This document shows, one piece after another, positions 17,138 to 25,737 of a DNA stretch of 54,364 nt. The stretch covers positions 1 through 54,364 of the forward strand of contig NZ_VWXL01000024.1 in the NCBI RefSeq assembly GCF_009746625.1, given 5' to 3'. A model generated the notes under the pieces. It was given only the letters and a program-made list of their open reading frames with translations, had not been told where the DNA came from and did not search any database. The DNA comes from Caproicibacter fermentans (lineage in GTDB: Bacteria > Bacillota > Clostridia > Oscillospirales > Acutalibacteraceae). Position 1 is the stretch's first letter. The number at the start of each line of letters is the position of its first letter. The position numbers and the translations under genes are program-made.

Positions 17138-18135
17138 GTGTGCTGGTATAAAAGCTTCTGCATGCGGTTATCGTGGCCGAGGAACATCAGCCTGACGTAA
17201 TTTCCCGCGATTCGCGAGGCGAACCGGTCGGAATAGCGGTCCTGAAGCTCCCGCATGGATAAGTTGGTGCTGATAATAGTGGGGCGGCGCAGCAGCAGCC
17301 GCGTGTTGACAATATTGTAGATGGCCGCAACGGAAAACGAGCTGCGGAATTCCGTCCCCAGGTCGTCGAGGATCAGCAGATCGCACGATTCCAGCAGACT
17401 TCCGGTGTCTCCGGTTTCTTCCCGGCCGAAGTGCTCGTTTTCCAGACGGGAAATCAGGTTGTTTACGGAGCAGTAAACAACGCCGTATCCTTTTCGCAGC
17501 ACTTCGTTCGCAACGGCGAGCGACAGGTGGGTCTTGCCCAGCCCGGTTGCGCCCTGCATAATCAGGTTCTGGGAGGAAGCAATCGAAAAAGTTTCTGCGT
17601 ATTTTCTGCAGTTTTGCAGAATCTCGCGCATCGCGCTTCTGGGGGACCGTCCGGAACCGTGCTCCGGCTGATCCGGATAGTAGTCCAGAGAAAATCCCTC
17701 GAAGGTGGAAAGGGAAAGGGGAGTCAGGGCGTTAAGCCTGTTGTAGGCTTCTTCTTTCAACAGAGTTTTCAGGCAGGAACACATCCGGCCGTCCACGTAA
17801 CCCGTATCCCTGCACTTTTCGCAGTGATAAATCGGCTCCAGATCTTCCGCTTTCATGTTTACCGACCGGAGCAGATCGGAAATCCGGGACCGAAGCGAAC
17901 GGTTTTCCTCATGAAGGCGTTCCAGCTGATCTTTCGCATTCTTGCCGCTCAAAACGGCCTTGGCGGCGAGGACCGCCGTTTTTGCAAGGCGGCGCTCCAG
18001 TTCTTCTGCCTCCGGGCAGACGCTGTAAAAAACGGCCCTGCGTTTCTCGGCCTGAGATTCGGCGGTCCGGCGGCGTTCCCGCAGAACCCGACCGGCGGCT
18101 TCGTATACTTCCCGATCATATCCCGTCAGAATCAC
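17128..18135 (-). CDS. DnaC/DnaI-like helicase loader ATPase
   Basis: 335-residue AAA+ ATPase. An N-terminal helical region is followed by a zinc-binding segment (CEKCRDTGY, then CSCLKTLL), Walker A GATGLGKTHLSLA, Walker B LLILDDLGTEF, sensor-1 ISTNLSMRELQDRYSDR and the arginine region SRIAGNY. It should load the replicative helicase during initiation or restart. The GTG start overlaps the dnaD-like stop (GTGA), so the two are translationally coupled. Confidence 0.9.
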   Translation of the reverse strand: MILTGYDREVYEAAGRVLRERRRTAESQAEKRRAVFYSVCPEAEELERRLAKTAVLAAKAVLSGKNAKDQLERLHEENRSLRSRISDLLRSVNMKAEDLEPIYHCEKCRDTGYVDGRMCSCLKTLLKEEAYNRLNALTPLSLSTFEGFSLDYYPDQPEHGSGRSPRSAMREILQNCRKYAETFSIASSQNLIMQGATGLGKTHLSLAVANEVLRKGYGVVYCSVNNLISRLENEHFGREETGDTGSLLESCDLLILDDLGTEFRSSFSVAAIYNIVNTRLLLRRPTIISTNLSMRELQDRYSDRFASRIAGNYVRLMFLGHDNRMQKLLYQHTKK

Positions 18136-19133
18136 TTCCTGTCAAAATTGTCAAATACGCCCGAACGTTCAAAGTCATCCAGATCCTGGGAGAGGGAGCT
18201 GCTCTTGCCGCCCTTTCGTGCAGCCGCCCGCTCCATTTTTTCGCGTTCCGCCTGCAGCACGGTGGAAATATTGGTCTTTTTCCAGCGTTCCAGAATCCGG
18301 TTCATATAGCTCGCGCTGAATTTTCCGGTCGCGTCCACGGCCCTGTCGTAGGCCTCACGGATCATGTCGGCGCTGAACTTCCACTGCGTAACCCAGAGGT
18401 CCGCAAACGCTTCTTCCTTTGTGGAAGGCGCGCGGTGGGGTATCCCGACGGCCTGCTCGACTTTCCGCCAGGCCTGGCGGCATTCGGTCAGCCGGCGGAG
18501 CTTTTCCTCCGCCTTTTCATGGGTGTTGATTTCTTCATCGGCCCAGTTCATCGCCATTTTTTCTATGTACCGCATGTTCGCTTTGCTGATGCTCGCGGTG
18601 TATTGCAGCAGCATGATAATCACATCGCTGGGCAGGCCGAACTCGTCGTGAATCATCAGAAGCGTCGCGGATTCCCCGCCGGAAATCAGACGCCCCAGAA
18701 CCTGCTGGGCAGACTGCATCAGGCACGAAATCTCCGTGGACTCTTCGACCCGTTTTGCGACGAATTCGCTGTCCGGCTTCTGCGGGCGGGAAAGAACCCG
18801 GCGGGCGGTGCCCGGGGAATGGGGCTCGGCGGGCGGCTGCTCCGGCTTTTCCGGAGCCTTTGCGTCCGGCGGCTCGGTTTCGGGCTTCGTTTGCTGGTCC
18901 GCGGGGAAAAGGCCGGCCTCCTGCCAGTAGAGCAGCGCGTCGCCAACGTCCGCCCGGTCGATTCCCAAAGCCGCCGCGACGTCCCGCGCTTCAAACGGAT
19001 CCCCCGCGTGGCGCAGAATCCATAGGAGGACCTTAAGCTGAACCGATCCGGCCAGCTTCAGATATTTATCAACGACGGAACAGGGGACTGCGAATACCGA
19101 ATTCCATGCTCCCAAATTTACCGTATAACTCAT
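18132..19133 (-). CDS. DnaD-domain primosome protein
   Basis: 333 residues. The N-terminal winged-helix-like DDBH1 region (about 1-75) is followed by an acidic Pro/Glu linker and a DDBH2 helical domain. The latter ends in the hallmark Y-x3-I-x2-W motif (YMNRILERWKKTNI). Together with the overlapping DnaC-like gene it forms a primosome-loading unit. AGGTAGGGATGA precedes the ATG. Confidence 0.9.
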   Translation of the reverse strand: MSYTVNLGAWNSVFAVPCSVVDKYLKLAGSVQLKVLLWILRHAGDPFEARDVAAALGIDRADVGDALLYWQEAGLFPADQQTKPETEPPDAKAPEKPEQPPAEPHSPGTARRVLSRPQKPDSEFVAKRVEESTEISCLMQSAQQVLGRLISGGESATLLMIHDEFGLPSDVIIMLLQYTASISKANMRYIEKMAMNWADEEINTHEKAEEKLRRLTECRQAWRKVEQAVGIPHRAPSTKEEAFADLWVTQWKFSADMIREAYDRAVDATGKFSASYMNRILERWKKTNISTVLQAEREKMERAAARKGGKSSSLSQDLDDFERSGVFDNFDRK

Positions 19134-19229
19134 TTCATCCCTACCTGATTTTTATTTCAACCGTAATTATAGCATAACCCCGCGAAATAGGGAACCTTGA
19201 ATGTATGCGGATTTTTTTCTGTTTCCGGC

Positions 19230-19258
19230 TTGACAAATCAAAAGGTATTGGATATAAT
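19230..19258 (+). promoter_or_regulatory. Promoter of tRNA-Gly
   Basis: TTGACA (19230-19235), 17-bp spacer, TATAAT (19253-19258): full consensus. Confidence 0.92.
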
Positions 19259-19279
19259 AGCACTTGCACTCAGGGTGTT

Positions 19280-19355
19280 GCGAACGTAGCTCATCTGGTA
19301 GAGCGCCACCTTGCCAAGGTGGAGGTAGCGAGTTCGAGCCTCGTCGTTCGCTCCA
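19280..19355 (+). tRNA. tRNA-Gly (anticodon GCC)
   Basis: 76-base cloverleaf with encoded CCA. Acceptor stem GCGAACG/CGTTCGC, anticodon stem CCACC/GGTGG with loop TTGCCAA (anticodon GCC), T loop GTTCGAGCC. Confidence 0.97.
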
Positions 19356-19370
19356 ATTCTTTTTAGAGAA

Positions 19371-19403
19371 AAGCCGCCGCGGAACTTCCGCGGCGGCTTT
19401 TTT
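19371..19403 (+). terminator. Terminator of tRNA-Gly
   Basis: 13-bp GC-rich stem (AAGCCGCCGCGGA / TCCGCGGCGGCTT) followed by T6. Confidence 0.92.
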
Positions 19404-19430
19404 GGGGAACGGCTGCAATATTTTGGTTCG

Positions 19431-19462
19431 TTGTTCACAAATCCTGCGGGACATGGTATAAT
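19431..19462 (+). promoter_or_regulatory. Promoter of typA
   Basis: TATAAT (19457-19462) preceded by TGG, an extended -10. The -35 match TTGTTC at 19431 has a long 20-bp spacer. Confidence 0.6.
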
Positions 19463-19498
19463 AATGATGTTTGCGAATTTGAAAGAAGAGGGAAATCG

Positions 19499-21319
19499 AT
19501 GGATGTAAGAAACAATGTCAGAAACGTCGCGATTATTGCTCACGTCGACCACGGAAAGACGACGCTGGTGGACCAGCTGCTTAAGCAGAGCGGAGTTTTT
19601 CGTGCGAACGAAGTAGTCAGCGAGCGGGTTATGGATTCCAATGACCTGGAGCGTGAACGCGGCATTACGATACTTGCCAAAAATACAGCCGTGATGTACA
19701 ACGACGTCAAGATCAATATTGTGGATACTCCCGGCCACGCCGATTTCGGTGGGGAGGTGGAGCGGATTCTGATGATGGTGGACGGCGTGCTTTTGCTGGT
19801 GGACGCGTTCGAGGGGTGCATGCCGCAGACCCGCTTTGTGCTGAAGAAAGCGCTGGGACTTGGCAAAAAGCCGCTGGTTGTTCTCAATAAAATCGACCGC
19901 CCCGGCGCAAGGCCGGAAGAAGTGGTCGACGAAGTACTCGACCTGTTTATTGAACTCGGCGCGAATGAAGATCAGCTGGAATTTCCCGTAGTATACGCCT
20001 CCGCCCGCGACGGTTACTCCTCGGAGGATCCGAATGTCCGCGAGGGGGACATGAAGCCCCTGTTCGACGCCATCCTGAAAAACATTCCCGCGCCGTCGGG
20101 AGATGCGGAAGGCCCGATGCAGGTCCTGTTTTCCAATATCGACTACGACGATTACGTCGGTCGGATCGGCATCGGCCGCGTGGAGCGCGGACATCTGCAC
20201 ATGGGCGACAGCGCCGTCCTCTGCCACCGCGACGGGACAACCGCCAATGTAAAAATTACAAAGCTGTATCAGTTTGAGGGCCTCAAACGCCGTGAGGTGG
20301 AAGAAGCGCAGCTGGGCGACCTCGTTGCCGTTTCGGGCATCACGGGACTGAACATCGGGGAGACCATCTGCTCGCCCGACCGGGTCGAGCCGCTTCCGTT
20401 TGTCAAAATCGACGAACCGACCGTTTCCATGATGTTTATGGTCAACAACAGCCCGTTTGCGGGAAGAGAAGGCAAATACGTCACTTCGCGAAACCTGCGC
20501 GACCGGCTGTTCAAGGAAGTGGAGACGAACGTCGCGATGCGCGTCGAGGAGACGGATTCTCCCGATACGTTCAAGGTTTCCGGCCGCGGAGAACTGCACC
20601 TGTCTATTTTGATTGAGGAAATGCGACGCCAGAATTTTGAGTTTCAGGTGACGGGGCCGCAGGTGATTTATAAGGAGATCAACGGCAAGAGGTGCGAACC
20701 GATTGAACTTCTGATGATCGAGGTTCCGGATAATTATGTCGGCGCGGTTATGGAAAAGCTCGGCACGCGCAAAGCGGAGCTTGTCAACATGAGCGCCCGC
20801 GGGAACGGCACGACCCATCTGGAATTCAAGATTCCGGCGCGCGGCCTGATGGGTTACCGGCAGGAGTTTTTGACGGATACAAACGGCAACGGGATCATGA
20901 ACAGCGTATTTGACAGCTATGAGCCGTATAAAGGCGAAATCATCCAGCGCGCGCAGGGCTCGCTGATTGTCCATGAGACAGGAGAATCCACAGGGTACGG
21001 CCTTTTCGCCGCGCAGGACCGCGGCAGGCTCTTTATCGGGCCCGGCGTGGAGGTTTACGAGGGGATGATCGTCGGGGTCAGCCCGAAGTCGGACGACATC
21101 GTCGTCAATATCTGCAAGAAGAAACACGCGACCAACACCCGCGCTTCTGGTTCCGACGAAGCGCTGAAACTGACGCCGCCCAGCACCATGAGCCTGGAAC
21201 AGTGTATTGAATTCATCTGCGCCGACGAACTGGTCGAAGTAACGCCGAGCAGCATCCGGATGCGTAAAATGATTCTGAGCAAGGAACTACGGATGAAACA
21301 GGCCGCCAGGAAAAAATAA
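19499..21319 (+). CDS. typA: Translational GTPase TypA/BipA
   Basis: 606-residue ribosome-associated GTPase related to EF-G, involved in ribosome assembly and stress adaptation. G motifs: [12 protein letters not shown] (G1), RGITI (G2), [12 protein letters not shown] (G3), NKIDRPGA (G4), SARDG (G5). The EF-G-like domains follow, and the C-terminal region has [11 protein letters not shown] and [15 protein letters not shown]. It overlaps the exonuclease gene by one base (TAATG). Confidence 0.98.
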   Translation: MDVRNNVRNVAIIAHVDHGKTTLVDQLLKQSGVFRANEVVSERVMDSNDLERERGITILAKNTAVMYNDVKINIVDTPGHADFGGEVERILMMVDGVLLLVDAFEGCMPQTRFVLKKALGLGKKPLVVLNKIDRPGARPEEVVDEVLDLFIELGANEDQLEFPVVYASARDGYSSEDPNVREGDMKPLFDAILKNIPAPSGDAEGPMQVLFSNIDYDDYVGRIGIGRVERGHLHMGDSAVLCHRDGTTANVKITKLYQFEGLKRREVEEAQLGDLVAVSGITGLNIGETICSPDRVEPLPFVKIDEPTVSMMFMVNNSPFAGREGKYVTSRNLRDRLFKEVETNVAMRVEETDSPDTFKVSGRGELHLSILIEEMRRQNFEFQVTGPQVIYKEINGKRCEPIELLMIEVPDNYVGAVMEKLGTRKAELVNMSARGNGTTHLEFKIPARGLMGYRQEFLTDTNGNGIMNSVFDSYEPYKGEIIQRAQGSLIVHETGESTGYGLFAAQDRGRLFIGPGVEVYEGMIVGVSPKSDDIVVNICKKKHATNTRASGSDEALKLTPPSTMSLEQCIEFICADELVEVTPSSIRMRKMILSKELRMKQAARKK

Positions 21320-22212
21320 TGAAATTCGTCATTTTGGACCTGGAGTGGAACGGTGCTTACAGCAGGCGGCTCAAGGGCTTTATGAATGAGATTATCGAGT
21401 GCGGCGCGGTAAAGGTGGATGAGGGATTTCATATCCTAGACACGTTCGAAATGTTTATTCGGCCTCAGGTCGGAAAAAAGATCAGCGGAAAAATCAGCGA
21501 TCTGACCAGCATCACAAACGAGGATTTGGCCGACGGTCCGCAGTTTCTGCAGGTTGTCAGCCGCTTCCGGCGCTGGACGGGCGACGCCGTTGTGATGACG
21601 TGGGGGACTTCCGACATTCTGGCGCTGATTGAAAATTACCGCTATTTCTGCGGCAGCAGGCGGATTCCGTTCCTGAAACGGTATGTCGATCTGCAGGCTT
21701 ACTGCGAACGCTGCCTTTCCTATGACCGGACCAAACAGATGGGCCTTTCAACGGCCGCGCAGCTGTTGGAAATCGACGACAGCGATTTGGACCATCACAG
21801 GGCCCTGGCTGACAGTATGCTGTCGCTGCGCTGCTTTCAGAGACTTTATAACCCCGAAAAGCTGAAGCCCTTCCTGCAGGATGCCGAAAGCGAGGAATTC
21901 TATAACCGCATGGAATTTCGGACGGTGACGGTCTGCGACCTGAACCATCCGCAGATTAAAGCGTCGGACTTGGCCTTTTGCTGCGATTTGTGCGGCAGGC
22001 GCGCCCGGCGGTCCGGCAAATGGCAGCTTCGCAATAAAAGCTTCCGCGCCCCGTTTATCTGCAAGCACTGCGGGCACCGGTTTTACGGCAGGGTCCAGTT
22101 TAAATTGAAATATGAAGGCATGATTGTAAAAAAAGCGGTTCTGCCGTTTCAGGAAGAAACGAAAAATCCCGTAGAGGCGCGGAACCCGGAGACGCCAAAA
22201 GAGAGCGAATAA
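21319..22212 (+). CDS. DEDDh 3'-5' exonuclease with C-terminal zinc ribbon
   Basis: 297 residues. The exonuclease core starts [12 protein letters not shown] (Asp7, Glu9), continues with MTWGTSDILAL and ends with DHHRALADSML, giving the DEDDh set. The C-terminal part (about 205-260) has CDLCGRR and CKHCGHRFYG, a probable zinc ribbon. It resembles KapD/inhibitor-of-KinA-pathway-type exonucleases; the substrate is unknown. Start and stop of typA overlap, implying coupling. Confidence 0.85.
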   Translation: MKFVILDLEWNGAYSRRLKGFMNEIIECGAVKVDEGFHILDTFEMFIRPQVGKKISGKISDLTSITNEDLADGPQFLQVVSRFRRWTGDAVVMTWGTSDILALIENYRYFCGSRRIPFLKRYVDLQAYCERCLSYDRTKQMGLSTAAQLLEIDDSDLDHHRALADSMLSLRCFQRLYNPEKLKPFLQDAESEEFYNRMEFRTVTVCDLNHPQIKASDLAFCCDLCGRRARRSGKWQLRNKSFRAPFICKHCGHRFYGRVQFKLKYEGMIVKKAVLPFQEETKNPVEARNPETPKESE

Positions 22213-22225
22213 GCTCTCTTTTTTT
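22197..22225 (+). terminator. Terminator overlapping the exonuclease stop codon
   Basis: Stem AAAAGAGAGC / GCTCTCTTTT with loop GAATAA that contains the TAA stop; T-tract follows. Confidence 0.8.
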
Positions 22226-22254
22226 GTCTAAAAAACCGCTAAACAGGTTTCTCG

Positions 22255-22283
22255 TTGTACTCGTCGGCGTTGTGTGTTACAAT
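22255..22283 (+). promoter_or_regulatory. Promoter of pgeF
   Basis: TTGTAC (22255-22260), 17-bp spacer, TACAAT (22278-22283). Confidence 0.7.
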
Positions 22284-22313
22284 CGGAGTCACAGAAAAAA
22301 TCGGAGGCTTTTT

Positions 22314-23162
22314 ATGATATTACAGGGAAAGCAGGTAAAACTGAATCGAAGAAACGGGGTTGAATTCCTGACGTTTCGGGCACTGGAAGCTCTGCCATTT
22401 GTGGCGCACGCGTTTTCCACGCGGATCGGTGGAGTCAGCCGGAATGAATTTTCTTCTCTCAATCTGGCGTTCGGCAGGGGAGACCCCGACGAAAACGTGA
22501 CGGAGAACTACCGGCGCATCTGCGCGGCGGCAGGCTTTGACGAGGACTCGCTGGTTTCGTCCTCACAGGTGCACAAAACCGTGATCCGCCGGGTCGGACG
22601 TGAAAACTGCGGGGAAGGGTTTAATAAACCGAAGCCCGCGGGCGTGGACGGCCTGATTACGAACGAAGCCGGAGTAACGCTGGTCACGCACTACGCGGAC
22701 TGTGTGCCCCTTTTCTTTGCGGACCCCGTTCATAAAGCGGTCGGCCTTTCACACGCCGGCTGGCGCGGCACAGCCGCACGCATCGGCGCGGAAACGGTCC
22801 GGGCGCTGTCCCGGGAATTCGGCAGCATTGCGCGGGACCTGGTCTGTGTTATCGGGCCGTCGATCGGCCCCTGCTGCTTCGAAGTTGACTCCCCGGTCTA
22901 TGAGGTCTTTTCGCGGATGACGGATCTTTCACCGGATGAATGGATTCATAAGGACGGCGGCGGAAAATATCATATCGATCTGTGGGAGGCAAATCGGCGT
23001 GCTCTGGTGCGTGCCGGCGTGCCGGAACAGAATATCGCTGTTTCCGGTCTGTGCACACAGTGTCATTCCGACCTCCTGTTTTCCCATCGGGCGACCAAAG
23101 GAAAACGCGGCGGCCTTTCCGCGTTTCTCGCCTTGAGAGGGGAGGGCGACAATGCGGATTGA
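22314..23162 (+). CDS. pgeF: Peptidoglycan editing factor PgeF (YfiH/YlmD, multicopper-oxidase-like)
   Basis: 282 residues of the Cu-oxidase_4 family, which hydrolyses wrongly incorporated residues from UDP-MurNAc-peptides and has purine-nucleoside activities. Zinc-site segments are SSQVHKTV, THYADCVPLFFAD, SHAGWRGTAARI and IGPSIGPCCFEV. The ATG at 22314 is chosen because TCGGAGGC lies 7 bases upstream and the upstream in-frame ATG would cover the promoter. The 3' end overlaps the radical SAM gene by 11 bases. Confidence 0.93.
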   Translation: MILQGKQVKLNRRNGVEFLTFRALEALPFVAHAFSTRIGGVSRNEFSSLNLAFGRGDPDENVTENYRRICAAAGFDEDSLVSSSQVHKTVIRRVGRENCGEGFNKPKPAGVDGLITNEAGVTLVTHYADCVPLFFADPVHKAVGLSHAGWRGTAARIGAETVRALSREFGSIARDLVCVIGPSIGPCCFEVDSPVYEVFSRMTDLSPDEWIHKDGGGKYHIDLWEANRRALVRAGVPEQNIAVSGLCTQCHSDLLFSHRATKGKRGGLSAFLALRGEGDNAD

Positions 23163-24054
23163 GCACTGTGCGCTCTGCCCGCGGCGCTGCGGCGCGCTGC
23201 GCGAAGCGCGGGAGGGGAATGGATTCTGCCGCATGGGGGCGGACCCGGTGGTGGCCCGCGCCGCGCTTCATTTCTGGGAGGAACCATGCCTGAGCGGAAC
23301 GCGCGGCTCCGGCGCCGTGTTTTTTACGGGCTGTTCGCTTCAATGCGTTTTCTGCCAGAATTACCAGATCAGCACGGAGCGGCGGACGGGCAGAATACTG
23401 ACCCCGCAGGAGCTGTCGGACGTGTTTCATCGTCTGGTGTCGCAGGGCGCCCACAATATCAATCTTGTCACGGCAACGCACTTTGTGCCGGCTGTGGTTC
23501 AGGCGCTGGCTTTGTGGAAGCCGCCGGTTCCGGTTGTCTACAACTGCGGCGGATATGAGACAAGTGAAACGCTTCGGATGTTGGAGGGTTTGGTGGATAT
23601 CTATCTGCCCGACCTGAAATATGCCGACGGGGAACTGGCCGGACGCCTTTCCGGGGCGGAAGATTATGTGTGGGTTTCGCGCGCCGCCGTACTGGAAATG
23701 GAGCGGCAGACCGGTCCGGCTGTTTACGATGAAAACGGGATGATGCGGAAAGGGACGCTGGTGCGCCACCTGATGCTGCCGGGCCACACACGGGACTCCA
23801 TCGCCGTGCTGGATTGGCTCGCGGCGAATCTACCGGGGGTCCCCGTCAGCCTGATGGCCCAGTATGTGCCCTGCGGCAAAGCGGAGCGGATTCCGGAACT
23901 GAACCGGCGGATCACGCGGAGGGAATACGAAAAGGTTCAGGATCACCTTTTCTCGCTGAACTTGGACGGTTATGTTCAAGAGCAAAAGTCGGCGAGAAAA
24001 GATTTTATTCCATCGTTTCAGCTGGAAGGATTGGAATGCCTTGACAGGTGTTAA
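23152..24054 (+). CDS. Radical SAM protein, PflA-like family
   Basis: 300 residues. An N-terminal CALCPRRCG plus GFCRMG cysteine cluster is followed by the radical SAM motif GCSLQCVFCQNYQIS (C-x3-C-x2-C) and a TIM-barrel region. The overall pattern resembles pyruvate formate-lyase-activase homologues whose targets are mostly unknown. The start overlaps pgeF, so the two are coupled. No glycyl-radical enzyme lies next to it. Confidence 0.88.
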   Translation: MRIEHCALCPRRCGALREAREGNGFCRMGADPVVARAALHFWEEPCLSGTRGSGAVFFTGCSLQCVFCQNYQISTERRTGRILTPQELSDVFHRLVSQGAHNINLVTATHFVPAVVQALALWKPPVPVVYNCGGYETSETLRMLEGLVDIYLPDLKYADGELAGRLSGAEDYVWVSRAAVLEMERQTGPAVYDENGMMRKGTLVRHLMLPGHTRDSIAVLDWLAANLPGVPVSLMAQYVPCGKAERIPELNRRITRREYEKVQDHLFSLNLDGYVQEQKSARKDFIPSFQLEGLECLDRC

Positions 24055-24072
24055 ATGTTGATGTAAACTATA

Positions 24073-24097
24073 ACATATAGTAATCAATACTATATGT
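24073..24097 (+). promoter_or_regulatory. 25-bp palindrome, possible operator
   Basis: Perfect 10-bp arms ACATATAGTA / TACTATATGT around ATCAA, immediately before the hemolysin-III-like gene. Symmetry of this size in a non-coding leader suggests a dimeric repressor site. Confidence 0.55.
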
Positions 24098-24115
24098 GAC
24101 GGGATGCGATATAAC

Positions 24116-24802
24116 ATGGAAAAGAACGCGGGACAAACGAGATGTAAATTGAGCAGAGAAGAACTTCAGCTGCCGAGCTATACCGCTCTGGAAGAGGTTC
24201 TCAACGCGGTCACGCACGGCCTTGGGGTATTGTTTGCCATAGCCGGGCTGATTTTGCTGTTGGCCAAATGCAGACAGGACGCGGTTACCCTGATCAGCGT
24301 TTCCATATTCGGCGGCACCATGATTCTGCTGTATCTGGTATCGACCCTGTATCACGGCATGGGCATATGCCGGGGGAAAAAAGTCCTGCGGATTCTGGAC
24401 CACTGTACTATTTTTTTACTGATCGCGGGTACCTACACGCCCGTTTCCCTGCTTTGTTTCGGCGGTGCGACCGGCTGGGTCCTGTTCGATATCGTCTGGG
24501 GTGTTTCTGTGGTGGGAATTGTTTTGAATGCAATCAGCGTTCAGCGGTTCCGGGTCTTTTCCATGTGCTGCTATCTTGGCCTGGGGTGGGTGGTCATTTT
24601 CTTTTTTAAGCCTTTGATTGCCGTCCTTGATGCCGGCTCGGTAAGGAACCTGATCGTCGGCGGAGTCTTTTACACGGTCGGCGCCGTTCTTTACGGAATC
24701 GGAAAAAAGAGAAAGTACATCCACTCCGTCTGGCATCTGTTTGTCCTTGCGGGAAGCGTTTTTCATTATTTTGTTGTTTACCGCATCGCTTTGCCGAGGT
24801 AA
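24116..24802 (+). CDS. Hemolysin III / PAQR-family membrane protein
   Basis: 228 residues with about seven hydrophobic segments. Family motifs: EEVLNAVTHGLG at the first helix, VSTLYHGM (conserved His), LDHCTIFLLIAGTYTP and the late KYIHSVWHLFVLAGSVFHYF with metal-type His residues. Related PAQR proteins have been proposed as membrane-homeostasis hydrolases; the hemolysin name is historical. ATG at 24116 is taken; 24104 is an equally weak alternative with no clear SD. Confidence 0.88.
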   Translation: MEKNAGQTRCKLSREELQLPSYTALEEVLNAVTHGLGVLFAIAGLILLLAKCRQDAVTLISVSIFGGTMILLYLVSTLYHGMGICRGKKVLRILDHCTIFLLIAGTYTPVSLLCFGGATGWVLFDIVWGVSVVGIVLNAISVQRFRVFSMCCYLGLGWVVIFFFKPLIAVLDAGSVRNLIVGGVFYTVGAVLYGIGKKRKYIHSVWHLFVLAGSVFHYFVVYRIALPR

Positions 24803-24835
24803 GGGCTTAATAGTGAAATTTGTGATATCCGCCTG

Positions 24836-24864
24836 CCTGCCTCCATATATTAAACGGAGGCGGG
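24836..24864 (+). terminator. Terminator-like hairpin sequestering the deacetylase SD
   Basis: CCTGCCTCC / GGAGGCGGG stem followed by T5. The right arm contains the GGAGG that serves as SD for the ATG at 24870, so the same hairpin may end the upstream transcript and block translation. Confidence 0.6.
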
Positions 24865-24869
24865 TTTTT

Positions 24870-25733
24870 ATGTTTTTGTCGGTGAAAATTCACAGGTACT
24901 TTCTTTTTATCGCGATTGCAGTACTGCTTGTATCAGGTTTCTGCGGCGGAGCCGTTGCGGCGGTTCAGCAAGCGGGAGCTGACCGCGGCATACCGCTTCC
25001 CATCATTATGTACCACAGTATTTTGCGCGAGTCGCGCAGGCAGGGGAACTATACCGTATCTCCCGATACCCTGGAGAGCGACCTTGCATGGCTGAAAAAG
25101 AACGGTTATCAAACGGTTGTGGTTCAGGATCTTCTGGACTATGTGAAGCGGCAGGTTCCTTTACCGGAGAAACCCGTCATGATAACCTTTGACGACGGGT
25201 TCTACAATAATTATTACTATGCCTATCCAATTGCGAAAAAATATCAGGCAAAGATCATAATATCGCCGGTCGGTTATTACACGGATTTGTATACCGGCGG
25301 CGATGCGGACCATGCGAACTACTCTTATCTGACCTGGGGGGAAATTGACGAAATGATGCGTTCCGGCCTGGTCGAATTTCAGAATCACTCCTATAACCTG
25401 CATTCGACCCAAAAGAGGTACGGAGCCTTGAAATTAAAAAAGGAGAGCGCTTCGGACTATCAGTCTGTACTAAAGCAGGACCTGGAAAAAATGCAGCGGG
25501 AAATGAAAGAAAACACCGGCTATACGCCTGCCGCTTTTGTTTATCCGTTCGGGGCCGTCAGTAAGGAGTCGATTCCGGTTTTACATGAAATCGGATTCCA
25601 GGCAAGCATGAACTGCATGAAAAAAATGAATTATATCACGCGAGACCCGGACTGCCTTTTCGGGCTTGGGCGGTATATCAGGCCGACCGGAATTTCCAGT
25701 GATTCTTTCTTTCGTAAAATAGGATTGAAGTAA
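24870..25733 (+). CDS. Polysaccharide deacetylase (NodB homology), membrane-anchored
   Basis: 287 residues. The N-terminal hydrophobic segment (about 10-32) is a signal anchor. The NodB domain starts at PLPIIMYHSI and contains VMITFDDGF (catalytic Asp pair), the FQNHSYNLHS metal His pair and VYPFGAVS. It should remove N-acetyl groups from cell-surface glycans outside the membrane. The ATG at 24870 has AACGGAGG upstream. Confidence 0.9.
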   Translation: MFLSVKIHRYFLFIAIAVLLVSGFCGGAVAAVQQAGADRGIPLPIIMYHSILRESRRQGNYTVSPDTLESDLAWLKKNGYQTVVVQDLLDYVKRQVPLPEKPVMITFDDGFYNNYYYAYPIAKKYQAKIIISPVGYYTDLYTGGDADHANYSYLTWGEIDEMMRSGLVEFQNHSYNLHSTQKRYGALKLKKESASDYQSVLKQDLEKMQREMKENTGYTPAAFVYPFGAVSKESIPVLHEIGFQASMNCMKKMNYITRDPDCLFGLGRYIRPTGISSDSFFRKIGLK

Positions 25734-25737
25734 CCCG

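Noticed and set aside
19238-21127. 629-codon open frame antisense to typA
   Set aside because: It mirrors a textbook TypA gene, crosses tRNA-Gly and its terminator, and has no SD or recognisable domain. High-GC third positions of typA explain the openness.
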